Counted from the first letter of the stretch, positions 37,634-46,833 are shown. The stretch: 64,000 bases of DNA from Flavobacteriales bacterium (GCA_016703105.1 JADJCS010000017.1:124001-188000); one strand, 5' to 3'. The notes: generated from the sequence alone by a model not told the origin. Program-made: numbers and translations.

Positions 37634-39043
37634 TCAGCGTACCACGGTAACGTGTCCAACCGCTTCATACGCCGCGGCCGAGCCCTCCTCGATCGCGTGC
37701 AACTGGTAGGCATAAACGCCGACCGGCACATCGTGCGGTTCCCACGCGGTATCGGGATCCATGGAAAAGAACAACTCATGTCCCCAGCGATCGAAGACGC
37801 GCAGCTCATACGATGTGATCCGTTCCGCCCACCACACCGGTTTCCACCGGTCGTTGATGCCATCGCCGTTCGGTGAGACCGCGTTGGGGATGAACACGGG
37901 CCCCACACATGTATCGATCACGCGCACTTCCGCGGTGCTTGGGCAGATCCCCGCGCCATCGACCGTAACGGAAAAGGTGCCTGAGGCGGACAATTCGCAT
38001 CGCGGTCCCCAGCTCCCGGTGCTCCAATACGCGCTCGCCCCATAGGGGATCGGGCCAATGTCGAGAACGACCGGAGGGTCCGCGCATAGGTCGACCAGCG
38101 TATCGATCGGCAACGTGAACGCAAAGGGCTGCCCGATGGTGACCTCCGCCGTGTCGCTCATAGGGCAGTTGATCCCGGAGGTCGTCACGATGAAGATACC
38201 CGAGGTGTCCACGGTGATCGATGATCCGGTGCTGCCCGTGTTCCATGTGTAGACGGTTCCCGGATCCGGGTCGATGACGGAGATCACAACGGGTTCGCAG
38301 GCTTTGATGTCCGGACCGAGCGATGGGGTTGGCAGTGGCATCACCGAAACGTCCTCTGCGTAGTAGTAGCAATAGTTGGTCAAGGGGAATTGCGTGCCCA
38401 CGTTCAAATGATCGGTAGCCGTACCTAGAAAGTTGCCGATGGTGAGCGTGGTATAGGCGGAATCGGCGATGAAGCAACCGGCGATGCGCGTCCATCCCAT
38501 CTTGTCGTCCAACCAGCTCGCGCCGCCGTGCACGACCTGAGGTACGCGCGGAATGTGCAGATCGTCGTTGCGCACCGGCGGGGCCATCGAGAACAGCGCC
38601 CCCAATTCGTTCACGGCGAACTTGGACACGTCGGCCAGGGAAACGAAGAACTCCACCTGGTACGCGGTACCGGGCACGAGCGGTGTGGACAGGGCGTGGG
38701 TGATGTACTCCCGGTAAGCATCCGGTGCCTGACCCACGGGGTCGAAGTCGCTGAAGGCATAGAAGCCGACATAGCCGTTGCCTGATCTTGCGGGCTCATC
38801 GCCCATCTGGTTGTTCGGTACGTTCATGCTGAACGGCACGCCGAGGCACGCGTTGTAGTAATCGCTGGTGCCGTGTGTAGGGCGTGACCACCCGACGCAG
38901 CGATCGATCTGGCTCACATAGTCCGGGCAAAGGGTGTACTGCTCGAAGTCGCCGTTGGGGAGCAGGTTCTGTGCGTCGGCGCGCAGAACCGCCATGACGA
39001 GCAGGGGGGCGATCGTGATCCTCTTCACACAGCGATGACGCAT
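37634..39043 (-). CDS. secreted protein with T9SS type B (gliding-motility CTD) tail
   Basis: 469 aa. Start at 39043 with signal peptide (ITIAPLLVMAVLRADAQ). Mature start NLLPNGDFEQYTLCPDYVSQ marks the galactose-binding-like first domain common in such proteins. Ig/PKD-like modules follow (SLGPDIKACEPVVISVIDPD, TYTWNTGSTGSSI-like text). The tail FIPNAVSPNGDGINDRWKPV with YELRVFDRWGHELFF and VGVYAYQLHA is the type B sorting domain. Type B proteins are usually retained on or secreted through the T9SS with long adhesin-like bodies. The 165 bp upstream show no other gene. Confidence 0.88.
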   Translation of the reverse strand: MRHRCVKRITIAPLLVMAVLRADAQNLLPNGDFEQYTLCPDYVSQIDRCVGWSRPTHGTSDYYNACLGVPFSMNVPNNQMGDEPARSGNGYVGFYAFSDFDPVGQAPDAYREYITHALSTPLVPGTAYQVEFFVSLADVSKFAVNELGALFSMAPPVRNDDLHIPRVPQVVHGGASWLDDKMGWTRIAGCFIADSAYTTLTIGNFLGTATDHLNVGTQFPLTNYCYYYAEDVSVMPLPTPSLGPDIKACEPVVISVIDPDPGTVYTWNTGSTGSSITVDTSGIFIVTTSGINCPMSDTAEVTIGQPFAFTLPIDTLVDLCADPPVVLDIGPIPYGASAYWSTGSWGPRCELSASGTFSVTVDGAGICPSTAEVRVIDTCVGPVFIPNAVSPNGDGINDRWKPVWWAERITSYELRVFDRWGHELFFSMDPDTAWEPHDVPVGVYAYQLHAIEEGSAAAYEAVGHVTVVR

Positions 39044-39208
39044 TCCGCGTTCGTCCCGCTGTCCGCCACGGGACGGTCCGTTGCCGCGGTGTCAGAAAGC
39101 CGGGGCGCGGTCTCCTATGGGCAACGAACGGTAAGCGCGTGGCATGCGGCGGAGCTACGCCGGCTCACCATGCAAGGCTGGATGCAAGTGGGCTAATGAT
39201 GCTCGCTC

Positions 39209-40792
39209 CTAGCGCACCTTCAGCAAACTCTTCATCTGCTGCTTTCTGCCGTTCTGCAGGCGGCAGTAGTAGACACCTGCGGGCTGGTCGCCCAGGTCGC
39301 AATCCACAGTGAAGGTGCCGATGGGCAGGTCCTCGTTACGCAACACCTTCACCACGCGGCCTTGCTCATCGAACACATGCAAGGCGACACGCCCACCTTC
39401 GCTGGTGAACGTGATGGTGGTCCGCTCCGTGAACGGGTTCGGGTAAGCATCAAGAAGTGAGATACCGGCCCCTTGGTTGGCCTCATGGATGCCGATGCCC
39501 AGGCAGCCCGCGGGATCGACCACGGCGAGGGGTTGGTAGGTGTTCAGCAGCACGGTATCCACATCGGTCTGGGTCATGCAGAACCAGTCGCGCAGCACGC
39601 TGGCGTAGACGCTGCGGAAATCATATTGCATGGGCACGTTCGTGCTGAAGGTGGTGTTCGGGCTGATCTCGGGGTTGTCGCCCAGGATCCCCGGCATTAC
39701 CTGCGAGCCAAAGAGGAACATCGGCGCGGCCGCGCCGTGGTCGGTACCGCCCGAGGCATTGCTCATCACGCGGCGACCGAATTCGCTGAAGGTCATGCCG
39801 AGCACACGGTCGGCGATGCCGAGCAACTGCACATCATCCTGGAACGCGGCGATGGCATCGCTTACACCCTTGAGCAGGTTGGCGTGTGTGCCGATGGTCG
39901 GATCGTTGGCGTCGGTCTGCTGTGCGTGTGTGTCGTAGCCCTGATCGCTCACCCAGTAGATCTTGGTCTTCAGGCCGCCGCAGATCAATTGGGCCACGAT
40001 CTTCAAAGCCTGCGCGAGTTGTGCGCCCGGCTGTGTGCCGGTGGGATACAGCGTGCTCAAGTTACAGCCGGGTTGGGCCGCATTGCTGATCACATCACCG
40101 TAGAGATCGGTCTGGCGCTGCACGGTCCGAACGAAGTCCAACTTGCCACCCTTGCAATCAGCCGTCACCGGATCGGTGTACAGGTTATTGGTAAGGTTCA
40201 GGGGATCGTCGGTGTTGTAGATCGCCGCTCCCATGCTCACGCCCATGTGTTGGAGACCTGCACCGACCGGCCCGCCTACGCGAATGGCGAGCGGATCGGG
40301 CATGTCGGTATTGGGGAAGCCCACCGGGTAGTTGGGGTATTCCATGTTCAGGAAGCGGCCGGCCCATCCGCTGTCGAGCAGTTGGTTGGCGTCCGAGCCG
40401 GTCTCCCAGATATCCGTGCTGCGGAAGTGGCTGAAGTTGGGATCGGGATAGCCCACGGCCTGGACGATGGAAAGTTTGCCGTCGTTCCAGAGGTTCTGCA
40501 TACCCGTCATGGAAGGGTGCAGCCCCGTGGCGCCGTTGGTGCCGGAGAGCGCGAGCACATCGGTCTCGGGGATCAACACGTTGTTCCGGAACTGGGACAA
40601 GAGGCTGTACTGATCGATGGGGATCACGGTGTTCAAGCCATCGTTACCACCATAGAGTTGCACCACCACCAGCACCCGGTCCTGGCCAACGCCGTTCAGC
40701 AACGGGGCGAGCATGGGGTTGGAGAAGCCGCGCACGGTGAAGCCGCCCACGGTGGCCATGGACATCGAGCGGAGGAAGTTCCTGCGTTTCAT
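39209..40792 (-). CDS. DUF1501 family secreted protein with T9SS tail
   Basis: 527 aa sulfatase-like-fold protein of unknown activity. N-terminus MKRRNFLRSMSMATVGGFTV has a twin-arginine-like start, common in DUF1501. Family text: RVLVVVQLYGGNDGLNTVIP, FSHFRSTDIWETGSDANQLL, and LGMTFSEFGRRVMSNASGGT followed by DHGAAAPMFLFG. The last 85 residues carry a T9SS type A tail (LLDAYPNPFTERTTITF, QPAGVYYCRLQNGRKQQ). It follows the DUF1800 gene by 8 bp; the two families are regularly neighbours. Export by TAT and retention by T9SS in one protein is noteworthy. Confidence 0.9.
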   Translation of the reverse strand: MKRRNFLRSMSMATVGGFTVRGFSNPMLAPLLNGVGQDRVLVVVQLYGGNDGLNTVIPIDQYSLLSQFRNNVLIPETDVLALSGTNGATGLHPSMTGMQNLWNDGKLSIVQAVGYPDPNFSHFRSTDIWETGSDANQLLDSGWAGRFLNMEYPNYPVGFPNTDMPDPLAIRVGGPVGAGLQHMGVSMGAAIYNTDDPLNLTNNLYTDPVTADCKGGKLDFVRTVQRQTDLYGDVISNAAQPGCNLSTLYPTGTQPGAQLAQALKIVAQLICGGLKTKIYWVSDQGYDTHAQQTDANDPTIGTHANLLKGVSDAIAAFQDDVQLLGIADRVLGMTFSEFGRRVMSNASGGTDHGAAAPMFLFGSQVMPGILGDNPEISPNTTFSTNVPMQYDFRSVYASVLRDWFCMTQTDVDTVLLNTYQPLAVVDPAGCLGIGIHEANQGAGISLLDAYPNPFTERTTITFTSEGGRVALHVFDEQGRVVKVLRNEDLPIGTFTVDCDLGDQPAGVYYCRLQNGRKQQMKSLLKVR

Positions 40793-40800
40793 GGGCGTGG

Positions 40801-42462
40801 TCAGTGGATGTGGTGTTCAGCGGCGCTTACCATGTCAAGGAACATCCAGAGCAGGATCTGTGGAACGAGCTGCGCGGTCATGTCCGTGGTGTTGGGGTCG
40901 GCCACATACGTGGAATAGGCGAAGGTCCAGTAGTAGTCCTGCGATTGCCCGAGCAGGAGGAAGTTCGTTTTCAATTGGTCGCGCACCGCTTGCGAGAGGG
41001 GTGTGCCGTAGAGCAGTTCGGCCGCATCGGCCACTAGCGAATTGGGATCGCTCGGGTTGCTCAACAACTGGGTGAAGGCCACCAGGTCGATCTTGAATTC
41101 CAGGTTCTGGCTCTGGGGCTGGTAGAGGTTCGCCGGAGTGGAAAGGCCGGAGTAGAGAACACCCTGCAACGCATAGTTCCTCGCCGGGAACGTGGCGGTG
41201 TCCACCCAGATGTTGTCGTACTGAGGGAACTGGTAATAGGCGGGCCAGCCGGCCACATTGGGCGGGTTGGCCAGCTCCTGCCCGCAGTAGCCGATGAGCC
41301 AGTACAGGTCTTTCCAGACACTGTACTGAGCTTCGAACTGGGCCGGTGTGGGATAGGGCATTCCGAGGAGCCGCAGGTCACCGATCACCAGATCGGCGGG
41401 GCTCTTGATCATGCAACCGCGCAGATCGGCACTGTAGAAATGATCGCTCGTGAGCAAGGCCCGCACCACGGTCTCCATCTGATCGGGAGCGCCCGCGTTG
41501 TTGCGGAAGAGTTCGGCGAGCGGTTCGATCACATCGGTCTCGGCAGCGGCGCTGATCTCTCCATGCACGAACCAGCGATAGAGCTCCCGGCAGATGAACA
41601 AGCTCAGTTCGTCCTTCGCGAAGAGCATGTCCAGGAGTTCGTTCAGTTCGTTGGCACCACCGTTCACCCCGGTCTGTCCTTGGATCACCGTGTTGTTGAA
41701 GAAACCGCTGAACTGCTTGTCCGTGATGGCGTGCAGGAAGGGCAGGAAAATGGTCTGCGGAACGATCGGCTGTCCTTGATCCACATATTGAACGGTGAAT
41801 CCGGTGAGCACGCGGGCGGCGGCTTGTACATCGCTTTCCGCATAGCCCGACCCCTGTCCTAATGTGAACAGTTCCATCAATTCACGCGCGTAGTTCTCGT
41901 CCGGTGCGGTGGCGATGTTCAGGTATCCGTTCAAGTAGACCAGCATGGCGGGCTCCAACGTCACGTCGTGGATCAATTGCCGGAAGTTGCCCTTGCATTG
42001 GTTCCGCAACAGCACGTTCATGGAATACAAGCCCTCCGGTTGGAAAACCGCCAATGCCTGCGTGGGCATGTGGTTGTACCAGAACAGGGTCAACTTTTCG
42101 CGTAGGTTCCTTTCCTGTCCGGTCATCAGCCCCACCCACCATGCGAAGAGGCTCTGGATGCGTGCACCGCGCGGATCGATGGGCGCCTGGGGGTCGCTCG
42201 CCGTGTTCACCCAGGTGGATCCGAAGGGAACGTTCGGATCGATGAGCGAGGGGTCGGGCTGGTTGTTACCATCGGGTGCGGTGTAGTTCTTCAGCGGTGG
42301 CGGCACGGCCGTGCTGAAGGTGAGCAGTTCGTCCACCATCTGCGTAAGGCCCATGCCGTTGAAGTGGGCGAGGTCTCCGGGGGTGACCCCGAAGAGCGCC
42401 CGGCGCAGCAGGTGGATCTGTTCGGCGCGGCCGAATGGGCCGGTGTAGGGTTGGATGGCCAT
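40801..42462 (-). CDS. DUF1800 family protein
   Basis: 553 aa, start at 42462 (MAIQPYTGPFGRAEQIHLLR). Family blocks: LLRRALFGVTPGDLAHFNGM, KLTLFWYNHMPTQ, ARELMELFTLGQGSGYAESD, VQAAARVLTGF and CRELYRWFVHGE. No obvious signal peptide, which is usual for DUF1800 members that accompany DUF1501. It precedes DUF1501 by 8 bp in one operon. Reported operons of this type occur in many phyla; the biochemical role is not established. Confidence 0.9.
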   Translation of the reverse strand: MAIQPYTGPFGRAEQIHLLRRALFGVTPGDLAHFNGMGLTQMVDELLTFSTAVPPPLKNYTAPDGNNQPDPSLIDPNVPFGSTWVNTASDPQAPIDPRGARIQSLFAWWVGLMTGQERNLREKLTLFWYNHMPTQALAVFQPEGLYSMNVLLRNQCKGNFRQLIHDVTLEPAMLVYLNGYLNIATAPDENYARELMELFTLGQGSGYAESDVQAAARVLTGFTVQYVDQGQPIVPQTIFLPFLHAITDKQFSGFFNNTVIQGQTGVNGGANELNELLDMLFAKDELSLFICRELYRWFVHGEISAAAETDVIEPLAELFRNNAGAPDQMETVVRALLTSDHFYSADLRGCMIKSPADLVIGDLRLLGMPYPTPAQFEAQYSVWKDLYWLIGYCGQELANPPNVAGWPAYYQFPQYDNIWVDTATFPARNYALQGVLYSGLSTPANLYQPQSQNLEFKIDLVAFTQLLSNPSDPNSLVADAAELLYGTPLSQAVRDQLKTNFLLLGQSQDYYWTFAYSTYVADPNTTDMTAQLVPQILLWMFLDMVSAAEHHIH

Positions 42463-42617
42463 GGCGTGAGGGCGTGGTCTGTTCCGATCCGTTCGACCGC
42501 AGGGTCGGTCAATGGTTCAACCAAGGTAGGAGGAAGGCTTCTCTGATGCCAAGTGCGTGCACCGGAGTTTCATCAACAGGGTGTGGACAGCATCGACCGG
42601 GGGAACGCTGCCCAGAG

Positions 42618-43607
42618 CTATTCCGCTCGTGCGGCAGGGGATGCCTCCAGCCATGCCAAAGTCTCGGAAATACTCTCCTCGAAGGGCCGCCTGTGGAAGC
42701 TGAGGATGCGTTCGGCCTTCGCGCAACTGATGCGGGGATGGCCTTCCAGCAAGGCATGGATGGCCTCGCGTGTGAGGAGCGCGGGCTTGTGCGTTAGCCA
42801 CGCTTGCGCACGGAAGAAGGGTACAAGGGAGAACAGCAGCCAGGCCGGTGCCACCCGTTGCACCGCCTTCTTTCCCGTCGCTTGGCCGATCGCCGCGGCA
42901 AGGTCCTTCACAGAATAATAATGCCCGGATAACAGGAACTTCTCACCGGCCGCGCCTTGGGTCAAGGCGTGTACCGCCGCTTGCGCCACGTCGCGCACAT
43001 CAACGAAGTCATAGCCCCCCGGAGCGAGCAGCGGAATGCGGCCATGATGGATGTCCGCGATGGCCTGGCCGAGCAACGAAGGCCCATGATCGTTCGGTCC
43101 GAACACAGAGGTGGGGGCGAGGATCACCGCGTTCAACCCATGCTTTCGCACCGCCTGTAGCACGATGGCATCACCTGCGGCCTTGGAACGATCGTACGCC
43201 GGTGCGAACTCGTCGGCAGGCCCGCGTGATTCGTCCAAGGTGCCCGTCCGTGGCTTTGCACGATAACTATGGATACTGCTGAAGTGAACGAGCCTTTTCA
43301 CCCCGTGGCGCACGCACGCTTCCACCACATTACGGGTACCATCCACGTTCACACGCTGCACCAGTGGGTCGCGTGCGCTGTCGATGCTGATGCGCGCCGC
43401 GAGGTGGTACACGGCATCCGCGCCCTGCACCAACCGGTCCATCGCATCGGGATCGGTGAGGTCGCCTTGCACGCGTTCGCAGGCAGGGTCGTTCAAGTGG
43501 TCGCGCTTGCGATGCACCAGTACGCGCAAACGATGGCCTTGCGCGAGCAACAAGGGGCAGAGATTGCTGCCCACATGGCCGGATGCCCCGGTGACGGCGA
43601 TCAGCAT
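42618..43607 (-). CDS. extended SDR (NAD-dependent epimerase/dehydratase-like)
   Basis: 329 aa. Rossmann fingerprint GASGHVGSNL at the start, active-site YDRSK (in FAPAYDRSKAAGDAIVL), and AVILAPTSVFGPNDHGPSLL after it. It resembles dihydroflavonol reductase/3-beta-hydroxysteroid dehydrogenase-type SDRs more than sugar-nucleotide epimerases. Start codon 43607 lies 1 bp after the stop of the steroid-reductase-like gene, so the two form an operon and may act on the same lipid-type substrate. Cytoplasmic or membrane-associated. The 155 bp downstream show no gene. Confidence 0.88.
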   Translation of the reverse strand: MLIAVTGASGHVGSNLCPLLLAQGHRLRVLVHRKRDHLNDPACERVQGDLTDPDAMDRLVQGADAVYHLAARISIDSARDPLVQRVNVDGTRNVVEACVRHGVKRLVHFSSIHSYRAKPRTGTLDESRGPADEFAPAYDRSKAAGDAIVLQAVRKHGLNAVILAPTSVFGPNDHGPSLLGQAIADIHHGRIPLLAPGGYDFVDVRDVAQAAVHALTQGAAGEKFLLSGHYYSVKDLAAAIGQATGKKAVQRVAPAWLLFSLVPFFRAQAWLTHKPALLTREAIHALLEGHPRISCAKAERILSFHRRPFEESISETLAWLEASPAARAE

Positions 43608-43608
43608 T

Positions 43609-44351
43609 TCACCAGAGGTAGGGGATCACCGCCTTGCGTTCGCGCGGATACTCCGCGAAACGCTCACGGTACCATGCGTGGTGGTTCTGCGCGCGTGGGC
43701 TCAGGTTGATGAAGGTCCACAGCGCGAAGGAAAATGCGGGCAGCGACCAAGCGGCGAGCGCGAAACCGGTCCATTCCAGGATCTCGCCGAAATGGTTCGG
43801 GCAGCTGATACGCTCGAACAGCCCGCCGCGCGGGATCTTGTATCCATCACCCCGTTCGCGCAACGCGATCAATCTGGCATCGGCGCGCAGATTGATGAGC
43901 ATACCGGTCACGAAGAGCGCAGCACCGATGAACGCGAGCGCATCAGGAAAGGCTCGGTCGGGTGGCGCTGCGAAGCCCAGCCACCAGCCGTTGATCGCGC
44001 CGTTCACGCCATTGAAACACACGGCGCTCACCGCAATGAGCAGGGGCATTTTCTTGCCGCTCGTCTTCAAGCGGAAGGGGAAGATCAATGTCCGGTTCAC
44101 ATAGTGCACGGTCCAGAGGAGCAGGAGCAACCAAGTGAGAGCGTCCTTTTCGCGGGGGCCGAACACCACCATCAACGGGAAGATCAGGAGCGCTGGCAAT
44201 TCCATCCAGAACCACCCCCAGCGGTTATCGATCATCGGTCCCCAGCCGGTAGTGGTGTGTCGGCCGTAGGGCACGCGGAGGCGCAGTAGAAAGGAAAGGT
44301 GATCACCGCGACGGCGATCCAGATCAGCACGAGCCAGGTGAACGTGGACAT
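43609..44351 (-). CDS. steroid 5-alpha-reductase-like (DUF1295-type) membrane protein, frameshifted near 44296
   Basis: About 247 aa after correction. The true N-terminus is at ATG 44351 (MSTFTWLVLIWIAVAVITFP). Adding one C joins it to FLLRLRVPYGRHTTTGWGPM. Six or so membrane helices follow (LLIFPLMVVFG, WLLLLLWTVHYVNRTLIFPF, ALAFIGAALFVTGMLINL). The C-terminal signature is GYKIPRGGLFERISCPNHFG followed by EILEWTGFALAAWS and NHHAWYRERFAEYPRERKAV, typical of 3-oxo-5-alpha-steroid 4-dehydrogenase/ICMT-like enzymes. Reduces or modifies an isoprenoid/lipid-type substrate by inference. Operonic with the SDR. Confidence 0.85.
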
Positions 44352-44408
44352 CGTGCGATGTTACGCACGGTGGCTGAACGAACGGTTGTGTCATGCACCT
44401 TTGTCCGC

Positions 44409-45173
44409 ATGAAATTGATCGGCTTCAATGTGAACGGCATTCGTGCCAGTGTCGGCAAAGGCCTGGTGACATCGCTCAAGACCCTCGCTGCGGACATCTA
44501 TTGTTTCCAGGAAACCAAGGCCAACCCTGAGCAGGTCGCCGAGGCGTTGAAGCCGATGGACCGATACACCCTGCATGCCAGCGGAGCGGAGAAGCCCGGC
44601 TACAGCGGCACGGCGATCCTGAGCAAGGAGGCGCCCGCGAGCGTGGCTTTCGGGATCCCCGGCGGCGATGACCACAACAAGGAAGGCCGCGTGATCACCG
44701 CCACCTTCAAGGACTTCATCGTGGTGAACACCTATGTGCCCAACAGCGGTCAGGACCTGAAACGGCTGGGCTACCGGGGCACCTGGGACATGGCTTTGCG
44801 CGACTACCTGGTGAAGCTCGCTTCAGGAAAACTGCCCGTCATCTTCACCGGTGATCTCAACGTGGCGCATCAACCCATCGACATCGCGCGGCCGAAAGCC
44901 AACTACAACAAGACCGCCGGTTACATGCAGAGCGAGATCGACGGCATCACCGCGCTGCTCGGCATCGGCTACGTGGATACGTTCCGGCACATGTACCCCG
45001 AGGTGGTGAAGTATAGCTGGTGGAGCCAGCGCTTCGGTGCGCGCGAGAAGAACGTGGGCTGGCGCATCGACTACGTGTTGGTCAGCCCGGGCTTCGAGAA
45101 GAAGGTCAAAGACGCTTTCATTTTGAACGAGGTGATGGGGAGTGATCATTGCCCGGTGGGGATCGAGTGGTAA
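44409..45173 (+). CDS. xth: exodeoxyribonuclease III
   Basis: 254 aa AP endonuclease/3'-5' exonuclease of the EEP fold for base-excision repair. Motifs: FNVNGIRAS (Asn), CFQETKA (metal-binding Glu), VVNTYVPNSG (catalytic Tyr), VIFTGDLNVAH (Asp/Asn), VGWRIDYVLVS (Asp) and GSDHCPVGIEW (Asp-His at the end). Start ATG 44409 is fixed by the family beginning MKLIGFNVNGIRAS. It is divergent from the steroid-reductase-like gene, with a 57 bp gap, and followed by a palindromic repeat. Confidence 0.96.
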   Translation: MKLIGFNVNGIRASVGKGLVTSLKTLAADIYCFQETKANPEQVAEALKPMDRYTLHASGAEKPGYSGTAILSKEAPASVAFGIPGGDDHNKEGRVITATFKDFIVVNTYVPNSGQDLKRLGYRGTWDMALRDYLVKLASGKLPVIFTGDLNVAHQPIDIARPKANYNKTAGYMQSEIDGITALLGIGYVDTFRHMYPEVVKYSWWSQRFGAREKNVGWRIDYVLVSPGFEKKVKDAFILNEVMGSDHCPVGIEW

Positions 45174-45175
45174 TT

Positions 45176-45202
45176 GTCATGCCGGGCTTGACCCGGCATC
45201 GC
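45176..45202. repeat. REP-like palindrome
   Basis: TGCCGGG-CTTGA-CCCGGCA (45180-45198) directly after the xth stop, within GTCATGCCGGGCTTGACCCG-type text familiar from intergenic palindromic repeats of many bacteria. It may also end xth transcripts. Confidence 0.6.
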
Positions 45203-45221
45203 GCATGCGAACGCCTATGTC

Positions 45222-45596
45222 ATGAAAAACCTGTTACGACTGGAGGAACTTGCGCAGTTCCTGGTCTGTCTTTGGTACTTAATCGCCACAGATGGGGCAT
45301 GGTGGGCGTACGCGCTGTTGGTTATCGGACCCGATATCGGAATGCTCGGATATCTCGTGAACGCCCGTGCAGGAGCGTTCAGCTACAATGTGCTACACCA
45401 TAAAGGGCTTGCGGTGCTGGTTCTGGCAACAGGGCTTGGCCTCCAGACGGGATGGATCGTGGCGGCCGGTCTCATCCTCTTCGGCCACGCCAGCATGGAT
45501 CGCGTCTTCGGCTACGGCCTCAAGTTCGGCGACAACTTCCACCACACGCATCTGGGATGGATCGGAAAGCTCAAGGCGCAGGAGCAGGCGCAATAA
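45222..45596 (+). CDS. DUF4260 family membrane protein
   Basis: 124 aa with about four helices. Family text: LLRLEELAQFLVCLWYLIAT, LLVIGPDIGMLGYLVNARAG, YNVLHHKGLAVLVLATGLGL, LFGHASMDRVFGYGLKFGDN and FHHTHLGWIG. The histidine/aspartate-rich conserved helices suggest a possible metal or lipid role, but no function is established. The start follows the REP-like palindrome by 24 bp. Confidence 0.9.
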   Translation: MKNLLRLEELAQFLVCLWYLIATDGAWWAYALLVIGPDIGMLGYLVNARAGAFSYNVLHHKGLAVLVLATGLGLQTGWIVAAGLILFGHASMDRVFGYGLKFGDNFHHTHLGWIGKLKAQEQAQ

Positions 45597-45629
45597 GCAA
45601 TTGCCCTTGCCCCTGCTCCTGCCCCTGAA

Positions 45630-46175
45630 CTACTTCAACACCGAGATGAACTCGCGCCACGGCCCCACGGCTTCGCGGTATTGCTTGCACATCACCCGGC
45701 TGATCTGGTTGATATGCGCCAGGTCGTGCGCGGCCCATGTGGCGATGAGTTGATGCAACCGCACTTCGCCGAAGGTGGGATGGATGCCGATGCTATCCAA
45801 CTGCGCGGAGGAGAGGTGTAGTTCCTTGAACTCGCTGATATTCTTGCGCCGCAAGGCTTCGAACTCATCCAGCAGTTGTGCCAGACTCTTGCCCTTGCTC
45901 TCCTCGAACATGGCGAAGCGTTCGAACTTCACGAAGGCCTTCTCGTCGGTGCTCAGGCACTTCTTGATACGCGCCATCCAGTCCGTGCGCTCGCCATGCA
46001 CCAGGTGGCCCACCACATCGTAGGGTGTCCAGCTTTCGCCGCCTTCGTTGTGATGGGTCCAATCGTCGCTCAAGCCTTGGAGCAACGCACGCAACACGCC
46101 CGGCGTGCGCTCGACGATCTCCAGCGTTCGTTCGATCGAGAAGGGGATGGAGGTGGGGATGGTGGAGCGGTCCAT
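45630..46175 (-). CDS. DinB-superfamily protein
   Basis: 181 aa four-helix bundle of the DinB/YfiT type. The metal ligands appear as histidines in the expected places: YDVVGHLVHGERTDWMARI, and LIATWAAHDLAHINQISRVM. The N-terminal helix (SIERTLEIVERTPGVLRALL) and W-x-P text (GESWTPYDVV) match. Family members often are thiol-dependent transferases or hydrolases; the substrate here is unknown. It is convergent with DUF4260 (33 bp). Confidence 0.9.
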   Translation of the reverse strand: MDRSTIPTSIPFSIERTLEIVERTPGVLRALLQGLSDDWTHHNEGGESWTPYDVVGHLVHGERTDWMARIKKCLSTDEKAFVKFERFAMFEESKGKSLAQLLDEFEALRRKNISEFKELHLSSAQLDSIGIHPTFGEVRLHQLIATWAAHDLAHINQISRVMCKQYREAVGPWREFISVLK

Positions 46176-46196
46176 GGGTCAACGTGGTTGGCATGA

Positions 46197-46274
46197 AGGA
46201 GGCAGGGGCAGGAGCAAACCGTCACCCCAAGATAGTCGTCGCCAGAATTGCCCCTGCCCCTGCTCCTGCCTCCT
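46197..46274. repeat. imperfect inverted repeat of CCTGCCCC/GGGGCAGG type
   Basis: AGGAGGCAGGGGCAGGAGC (from 46197) faces CCCCTGCTCCTGCCTCCT (to 46274), about 30 bp apart, in the spacer between the DinB and VOC genes. A related CCCCTGCTCCTGCCCC tract follows the DUF4260 gene near 45612. Possible bidirectional terminator or small repeat family. Confidence 0.55.
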
Positions 46275-46276
46275 GG

Positions 46277-46660
46277 TCAACTCTGCGAGTGCATCGCCAC
46301 CGTATTCCCCTCGCTATCGGTGAAGAAAGCCATGTGGCCGATCTCGTCGCTGATCTTGGTCTTGGGCATGATCACTTTGCCACCGGCCTTTTCCACGCGG
46401 GCCAGTGCATCGCTCAGGTCGGGGTTGCCGTTCAGGTAGATCACCGAGCCGGTGGCGCTGGGTTTGTGCATGTCGCTTTTCACCAGCGCGCCGCCGGCCT
46501 TGCCGTTCATGCTATCGGCGGGGAAACTGCGCATCTGCATACCCGGCATGTCCATGGCCTCCATGGAGATATTGAAGACGGCTTCGTAGAATTTCTGTGC
46601 GCGGGCCAGGTCGTGTACGGCGATCTCGAACCAGTTGAGGGCGTTGCTCTTGTTGTCCAT
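46277..46660 (-). CDS. VOC-family (glyoxalase-like) protein
   Basis: 127 aa with two beta-alpha-beta-beta-beta modules. First: LNWFEIAVHDLARAQKFYEA. Second: VIYLNGNPDLSDALARVEKA, then IGHMAFFTDSEGNTVAMHSQ, which is the classic end with a metal-binding glutamate region (SEGN). The first module has a glutamate in place of the usual first-strand histidine (WFEIAV). Substrate unknown. Confidence 0.92.
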   Translation of the reverse strand: MDNKSNALNWFEIAVHDLARAQKFYEAVFNISMEAMDMPGMQMRSFPADSMNGKAGGALVKSDMHKPSATGSVIYLNGNPDLSDALARVEKAGGKVIMPKTKISDEIGHMAFFTDSEGNTVAMHSQS

Positions 46661-46807
46661 TGACTTGTGGTTTTTTGCTTGACGGTATTTTGGTCAGGTA
46701 AGGTTTCCCAACGTAGGGCGGGAGGCGATCCGTACGCTCAGGGATGGGATGGAACGTGTGGCGACCGGTAAGTGCTCGCCATCGTGCGCCCTCGCAACCG
46801 CGTCGGT

Positions 46808-46833
46808 GCAGGGTCCCGAAGCGGAGACCCTGC
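46808..46833. repeat. palindromic repeat family, copy 1
   Basis: GCAGGGTC, a 10-base centre (CCGAAGCGGA), then GACCCTGC. Upstream of the DsbA-like gene, in a 301 bp spacer with no other feature. Three more copies lie at 47876, 47921 and 48618. Confidence 0.75.
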
